Assembly: GCF_019050325.1 (NCBI RefSeq)
Contig: NZ_VOMB01000024.1
Location: forward strand, 145,605-209,604
Source of the DNA: [Mycobacterium] fortunisiensis
GTDB lineage: Bacteria > Actinomycetota > Actinomycetes > Mycobacteriales > Mycobacteriaceae
Length of the DNA: 64,000 bases
Direction of reading: 5' to 3'
Below the pieces are notes generated by a model that had not been told where the DNA came from, ran no database searches, and saw only the letters and a list, made by a program, of their open reading frames with translations. Position numbers and translations under genes: made by a program. Positions 60,219 through 64,000 of this stretch are shown here, one piece after another (the first letter of the stretch is position 1; every line of letters starts with the position of its first letter).

Positions 60219-61519
60219 AACCGCACCCCCCGGCGCAACGCGAACCGGCGCCCGGGACGGCGACCGGCCGGCCGGCGGTGCCGGGAGCGGTAGTCGCTCA
60301 TCGCGTGCGCGTAGCTGTTCAGTAGGGCATCGACGGTGTGTGCCCAGGAGAATTGCGCGGCGTGCGCGGCCGCGGCCACCCGCAGCGGACCGGGATCGCG
60401 CTGCAGCACGGTGTCGATCGCGGCGGCCCAGTCATCGACGTCGTGGCCGTTCACCAGGGCCCCGCTGACCCCGTCGGCGACGGCGACCGGCAGACCGCCG
60501 ACCGCCGCGGCCACCACCGGCGTGCCGCAAGCCTGGGCCTCGATGGCGACCAGACCGAAGGATTCGGAGTAGCTGGGCACGGCCACCAGATCGGCCGCGC
60601 GGTACACGTTGACCAGTTGGTCACGGGACTGCGGGGGCAGGAATGTCACCCGGTCGGTGATACCCAGTTCGTCGGCCAGGCGAACCAGGGTGTCGGGTTC
60701 GGCCAGGCCGCTGCCCGACGGCCCGCCGGCGACCAGCACGCGCAGCCCGGGCAGCTTGGCGGCGGCCCGCAACAGCACGTCGGGCGCCTTGAGCGGCTGG
60801 ATCCGGCCGACGAAGGCGACCACGCGTTCGTCGGGGGCGATGCCCAGCACGGCCCGGGCGGCATCCCGGTCTCCCGGGGTGAACGCCTCGAGATCCACGC
60901 CGGGATGCACGACGTCGATCCGCTCCGGATCGGCGTGGTGCAGCGAAACAAGTTGGTGGGCTTCGTGTTCGGTGTTGACGATGAGCCGGTCGGCCTCGTC
61001 GACCACCTGCTGCTCCCCCACCGCGCGCAGCAGCGGTTCGGGCGCATCACCCTCGGCCAGCGCGGCGTTCTTCACCGCGGCCAGGGTGTGTGCGGTGTGC
61101 ACCAGCGGCACCGCCCAACGGTCGCGGGCCAGCCAGCCGACCTGACCGGACAGCCAGTAGTGCGAGTGCACGACGTCGTAGTAGCCGGGTTCGTGGGTGG
61201 CCTCGGCCCGCAGCACCCCGGCGGTGAACGCGCACAGCTGGGTGGGCAGATCGTATTTGTCGAGGCCCTCGAACGGCCCGGCCACCACATTGCGCACCAG
61301 CACCCCGGGGGCCACCGGCACCACCGGGGCATCCGAGGACGAGGTGGCCCGGGTGAACACTTCCACCTCGACACCGCGGCGGGCCAGCTGTAGCGCGGTC
61401 TGCAGCACGTAGACGTTCATCCCGCCGGCATCACCCGTCCCCGGCTGCGCCAGCGGCGAGGTATGGACGGATAGCACCGCAACCCGGCGGGGGGTTTCGA
61501 GGTCCGTGGCTAGACGCAC
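60215..61519 (-). CDS. mshA: D-inositol-3-phosphate N-acetylglucosaminyltransferase
   Basis: A 434-residue GT4 enzyme, first step of mycothiol synthesis. Characteristic pieces are VLSVHTSPLAQPGTGDAGGMNVYVLQ, VVHSHYWLSGQVGWLA, VHPGVDLEAFTPGDR, FVGRIQPLKAPDVLL and VPSYSESFGLVAIEAQACGTPVVA (E-x7-E). The C-terminus is Arg-rich (RRPAGRRPGRRFALRRGVRL). GTG 61519 is the start. It is translationally coupled to the YbjN gene. Confidence 0.95.
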   Translation of the reverse strand: MRLATDLETPRRVAVLSVHTSPLAQPGTGDAGGMNVYVLQTALQLARRGVEVEVFTRATSSSDAPVVPVAPGVLVRNVVAGPFEGLDKYDLPTQLCAFTAGVLRAEATHEPGYYDVVHSHYWLSGQVGWLARDRWAVPLVHTAHTLAAVKNAALAEGDAPEPLLRAVGEQQVVDEADRLIVNTEHEAHQLVSLHHADPERIDVVHPGVDLEAFTPGDRDAARAVLGIAPDERVVAFVGRIQPLKAPDVLLRAAAKLPGLRVLVAGGPSGSGLAEPDTLVRLADELGITDRVTFLPPQSRDQLVNVYRAADLVAVPSYSESFGLVAIEAQACGTPVVAAAVGGLPVAVADGVSGALVNGHDVDDWAAAIDTVLQRDPGPLRVAAAAHAAQFSWAHTVDALLNSYAHAMSDYRSRHRRPAGRRPGRRFALRRGVRL

Positions 61520-61529
61520 ACCGTCATGT

Positions 61530-62891
61530 CTACACCGCCGCCACGCCTGCCCCGCTCGCGGACCGGCGGGTTTGCGCCCGCCGCATGGCCCCGATCGGGT
61601 CGGCGTACAGGCCGCCCAGCGACACGATGCCCGCGCTGACCTCCTGGACCCGGTTGCCGAACGCCGTCGGCCGGATGTCGCGGGGGCCCAGCACCGAGCG
61701 CCGGGTCACGGCCTCTTCGACGACGGACATGCCCTCGGGGTACTCGGTGAAGGCCTGCCCGCCGAGAACCAGCTCGTCGGGGTTGAGCAGATCGCGCAGC
61801 AACGCCACGGCCTCGCCGAGTACCCGGGCCCGGTCGGCCAACAGCTCGACGGCCTTGTCGTTGCCGTTGCGGGCCGCCCGCAGCACCCCCGACACCGTCG
61901 AGGACGGCCCCTCGGCCGGGATGATGCGCAGCCTGCGGGCGGCGTTGAGCACCGCCTCGTCGCTCACGGTGGACTCCAATTGCCCTGAGCCACCCAATAA
62001 TTCGGACTGTGCGGGCAGCCCGGCGATGGTGCCGGGCCCGCTCGCCGGGGTGTGCACCCGGCCGTCGATGGACAGCGCGTAGCCGACGGTCTCGCGGGCG
62101 TAGACGTAGAGGCTGGTCTTGGCCTGGGTGCCGGCGGCATCGGCGCTGTGCCGGCGTCCGCCCAACAGCAGCTCGGCTCCGGCCATCGCGTCCACGTGCG
62201 AGGCCACCGACACCGGCAGCCCGAGGGCTTCGCCGAGCACCGGACCCACCGGGGCGTCGGCCCAGCCCAGCCGCGGGTGGTCGAGGTATCCGGTGGCGCT
62301 GTCCACCACTCCACCGGAGGCGATGCCGACCCACAGCGGGCGGCGTCGGTGCCAGCGGCTCAGGTAGCGACGGGCGCTGGAGGCCAGGGTCGCCAGCGCC
62401 GCGGACTGAGATCCCGACGGCGTCGGCGTCTCGACCACGTCGAGGGTGCGGCCGAACAGGTCGGTGGCCACGATGCTGGTGGCGCGGGCCCCGATGTGGA
62501 TGCCCACGGTCAAGTAGGGCTCGTGGTTCACCTCGACGGGAACCCGGGGCCGGCCGATGGCCCCGGAGACGGCGAGATCGGCCCGCTCCCGCAACACCCC
62601 GGCTTCCAACAGCGCGGTGACCTGGCGGTTGACGGTGGCGATGCTCAGCCCGGTGAGTTGGGCAATCGCGTCACGGGCGATCGGGCCGCGGGTGCGGACC
62701 GCGCTGAACACCGAGGCCGGCGCGGCGTCGGGCACCTTGAGCGCGGGGGCGACGATGTGCAGCAGCCGCGACTGCGGGAACCGCGCGGCGGCGGGCGACG
62801 GTGCCCGGCCCGAGCGGGCGAGGTTGCCGGAAATGGCACGGGCGGAGGTGCCGGTGGTCTTACGAACGGGAGCGGCGACGGCGGTGGTCAC
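61530..62891 (-). CDS. ROK family transcriptional regulator (Rv0485-like)
   Basis: A 453-residue protein: N-terminal winged HTH (PIARDAIAQLTGLSIATVNRQVTALLEAGVL) after a basic leader, then a ROK sugar-kinase-like domain (GIHIGARATSIVATDLFGR, LWVGIASGGVVDSATG). Catalytic kinase residues are not obviously complete. The M. tuberculosis ortholog is known as a regulator of a PE/PPE gene pair. AAGGA eight bases upstream supports GTG 62891; the frame is open to 63062. It is divergent from the SDR gene. Confidence 0.86.
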   Translation of the reverse strand: MTTAVAAPVRKTTGTSARAISGNLARSGRAPSPAAARFPQSRLLHIVAPALKVPDAAPASVFSAVRTRGPIARDAIAQLTGLSIATVNRQVTALLEAGVLRERADLAVSGAIGRPRVPVEVNHEPYLTVGIHIGARATSIVATDLFGRTLDVVETPTPSGSQSAALATLASSARRYLSRWHRRRPLWVGIASGGVVDSATGYLDHPRLGWADAPVGPVLGEALGLPVSVASHVDAMAGAELLLGGRRHSADAAGTQAKTSLYVYARETVGYALSIDGRVHTPASGPGTIAGLPAQSELLGGSGQLESTVSDEAVLNAARRLRIIPAEGPSSTVSGVLRAARNGNDKAVELLADRARVLGEAVALLRDLLNPDELVLGGQAFTEYPEGMSVVEEAVTRRSVLGPRDIRPTAFGNRVQEVSAGIVSLGGLYADPIGAMRRAQTRRSASGAGVAAV

Positions 62892-63081
62892 GTGAAGGGT
62901 CCTTACTGAGTGTCGGCGGGTGGGGCGGAACCACACCTGGCGACTCAGCTGGGACAGAAACGGTGTCCGGGCTCGCTTCAGGCGCGGCGGGGTGCGCGAC
63001 AACAACACGCACGCCGCACGAGGGCAGCCTGAGAACTCCGAGACACACGGAGAATTTAGCACGCCATCTAATGTTGGTGGA

Positions 63082-63837
63082 ATGACGACTTCTCAGTCAG
63101 AAAAACGAGTCGCCGTGGTGACCGGCGCCAGTGCGGGTATCGGCGCGGCAACCGCCAAAACCCTTGCCACCCAGGGTTTTCACGTGGTCTGCGTGGCCCG
63201 CCGGGCCGACCGGATCGAGGCCCTGGCCACCGAGATCGGCGGCACCGCGATTGTGGCGGACGTCACCGATCAGGCCGCCGTCGATGCTCTGGCCGCCCAG
63301 TTGGGCCGGGTGGATGTGCTGGTCAACAACGCCGGCGGGGCCAAGGGACTGGAGTCGGTGCTCGACGCCGACCTCGACCATTGGCAGTGGATGTGGGAGA
63401 CCAACGTGTTGGGCACGTTGCGGGTGTCGCGGGCGCTGCTGCCCAAGCTGATCGCCTCCGGCGACGGCCTGATCGTCACCGTCACCTCGATCGCGGCGTT
63501 CGAAACCTATGATGGCGGCTCGGGCTACACCGCCGCCAAACACGGCCAGGGTGCGCTGCACCGCACGCTGCGCGGCGAACTGCTCGGAAAACCGGTGCGG
63601 CTCACCGAGATTGCGCCCGGCGCGGTGGAGACGGAGTTCTCCCTGGTGCGCTTCGACGGCGACCAGGAGCGCGCCGACAACGTGTACCGGGGCATCACGC
63701 CGCTGATCGCCGAGGACGTCGCCGAGGTGATCGGGTTCGTCGCGGCCCGGCCGTCGCACGTCAACCTCGACCAGATCGTGATCCGGCCGCGGGACCAGGC
63801 GCCGCACGGGCGCTTCAGCCGGAGGCTGAACGATTAG
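63082..63837 (+). CDS. Short-chain dehydrogenase/reductase (Rv0484c-like)
   Basis: A 251-residue SDR with VVTGASAGIGAATAKTL (cofactor loop), VLVNNAGGAKG, ITxxS-type serine in VTVTSIAAFETY, and the catalytic YTAAK. It belongs to the YdfG/L-allo-threonine dehydrogenase-like group. The substrate is unknown. ATG 63082 is preceded by GTTGGTGG; the longer frame from 62920 is unlikely. It is divergent from the ROK regulator with a 190-base control region. Confidence 0.9.
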   Translation: MTTSQSEKRVAVVTGASAGIGAATAKTLATQGFHVVCVARRADRIEALATEIGGTAIVADVTDQAAVDALAAQLGRVDVLVNNAGGAKGLESVLDADLDHWQWMWETNVLGTLRVSRALLPKLIASGDGLIVTVTSIAAFETYDGGSGYTAAKHGQGALHRTLRGELLGKPVRLTEIAPGAVETEFSLVRFDGDQERADNVYRGITPLIAEDVAEVIGFVAARPSHVNLDQIVIRPRDQAPHGRFSRRLND

Positions 63838-63860
63838 CACCGCAGCCGGAAATAACGATG

Positions 63861-63915
63861 CGAGAGTGACGCAGGGGTCGTGGGCGTGATGCCACAACGA
63901 CCCCGGCGTCACTCT
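63861..63915. repeat. Long palindrome between the SDR gene and the IS end
   Basis: Left arm at 63861-63880 (CGAGAGTGACGC, one mismatch, GGGGTCGT) and an inverse right arm at about 63897-63915. Loop of about 16 bases. It is different from the copies at 18.9 and 58.8 kb. It could end transcription of the SDR gene, since it lies 24 bases after the stop codon. Confidence 0.7.
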
Positions 63916-63932
63916 CGGCGCAAAGAGTTCTA

Positions 63933-64000
63933 GTGTCCTGAGTCATTAATTCGCTCGCTCTTGTTAGGGTGGGTGATGCCCTCGCCGCGCGCCGCTGAGA
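63933..64000 (+). mobile_element. Left end of an IS630-like insertion sequence (partial)
   Basis: Coding density ends at the palindrome. GTGTCCTGAGTC begins at 63933, right after a TA dinucleotide (63931-63932), the target of IS630/Tc1 elements. An ATG at 63976 after AGGGTGGGTG opens the peptide MPSPRAAE, typical of the first residues of IS630-family transposases. The element continues beyond the window. The call rests on a short stretch. Confidence 0.5.
63976..64000 (+). CDS. Probable transposase N-terminus (IS630 family), cut by the window edge
   Basis: Only eight full codons, MPSPRAAE, are visible. The start has a good purine-rich leader (TTAGGGTGGGTG). Many IS630-family transposases of actinobacteria begin with a similar MPSPRAAE or MPTPRAA segment, as far as I recall, and the terminal-inverted-repeat-like sequence at 63933 supports this. 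It should be checked by reading beyond the window. Confidence 0.45.

Overview
The window comes from a high-GC actinobacterium, almost certainly a rapidly growing Mycobacterium (Mycolicibacterium type). The evidence is the gene set and order: hemA-hemC-hemD-hemB, a SerB1-like phosphatase, HadD, proC, the small ribosomal protein bS22, Ppx1, SenX3-RegX3, Gpm1 and MshA all lie in the relative order of the M. tuberculosis Rv0484-Rv0524 region, plus an MmpS/MmpL pair and F420-dependent Ddn-like proteins. The species cannot be told from the sequence alone.

Layout. (1) 1-16.3 kb is an accessory stretch between hemL (5' end at the left edge) and hemB. It holds a MerR regulator with an SDR, a TetR regulator with an mmpS-mmpL exporter, a membrane-anchored catalase-fold peroxidase with cytochrome b561 and a SigL-like sigma/anti-sigma pair, a cytochrome P450, a methyltransferase-like membrane protein, a secreted mycobacterial protein, a TetR/MpaB-type oxygenase pair and a Tat-exported esterase. 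(2) 16.3-33.5 kb is core genome: small membrane proteins, the tetrapyrrole operon, glutaredoxin-like protein, serB1, hadD, acyltransferase, epimerase, bS22, an excisionase-like HTH protein, proC, thioesterase, isomerase-like protein, a membrane protein, ppx1 and the Rv0495c homologue. (3) 33.5-56.7 kb is a polysaccharide locus placed between the Rv0495c homologue and regX3. It has an initiating sugar-phosphate transferase, five glycosyltransferase genes (one a two-domain fusion), a Wzx flippase, a Wzz-like co-polymerase, a Wzy-like polymerase, a glycosidase-like lipoprotein, two C-methyltransferase-family proteins, an RmlC-like epimerase, an NAD-sugar epimerase, a PIG-L deacetylase and an RfbF-like nucleotidyltransferase. 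(4) 56.8-63.8 kb is core again: regX3, senX3, gpm1, a YbjN protein, mshA, the ROK regulator (Rv0485 type) and an SDR. The right edge enters what looks like an IS630-family element.

The most unusual feature is the four-gene unit 39209-33495 (minus strand): sugar-phosphate transferase, class III aminotransferase, AlkB-type hydroxylase and GMC oxidoreductase, with overlapping or nearly touching genes. Its chemistry (C-H to alcohol to carbonyl to amine) would suit oxidative amination of an alkyl chain or sugar next to a polysaccharide assembly line. A perfect Crp-type palindrome (TGTGA-N6-TCACA) lies in the shared divergent promoter region of this unit and the first plus-strand glycosyltransferase. 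A second clear regulatory signal is a SigL-like promoter (TGAACC-N16-CGTACA) in front of the peroxidase/sigma operon, implying autoregulation. Non-coding structure includes two copies of a dispersed long palindrome (18.9 and 58.8 kb), a different long palindrome at 63.9 kb beside the IS end, and a short decayed copy of a Ddn-like gene start at 10.95 kb.
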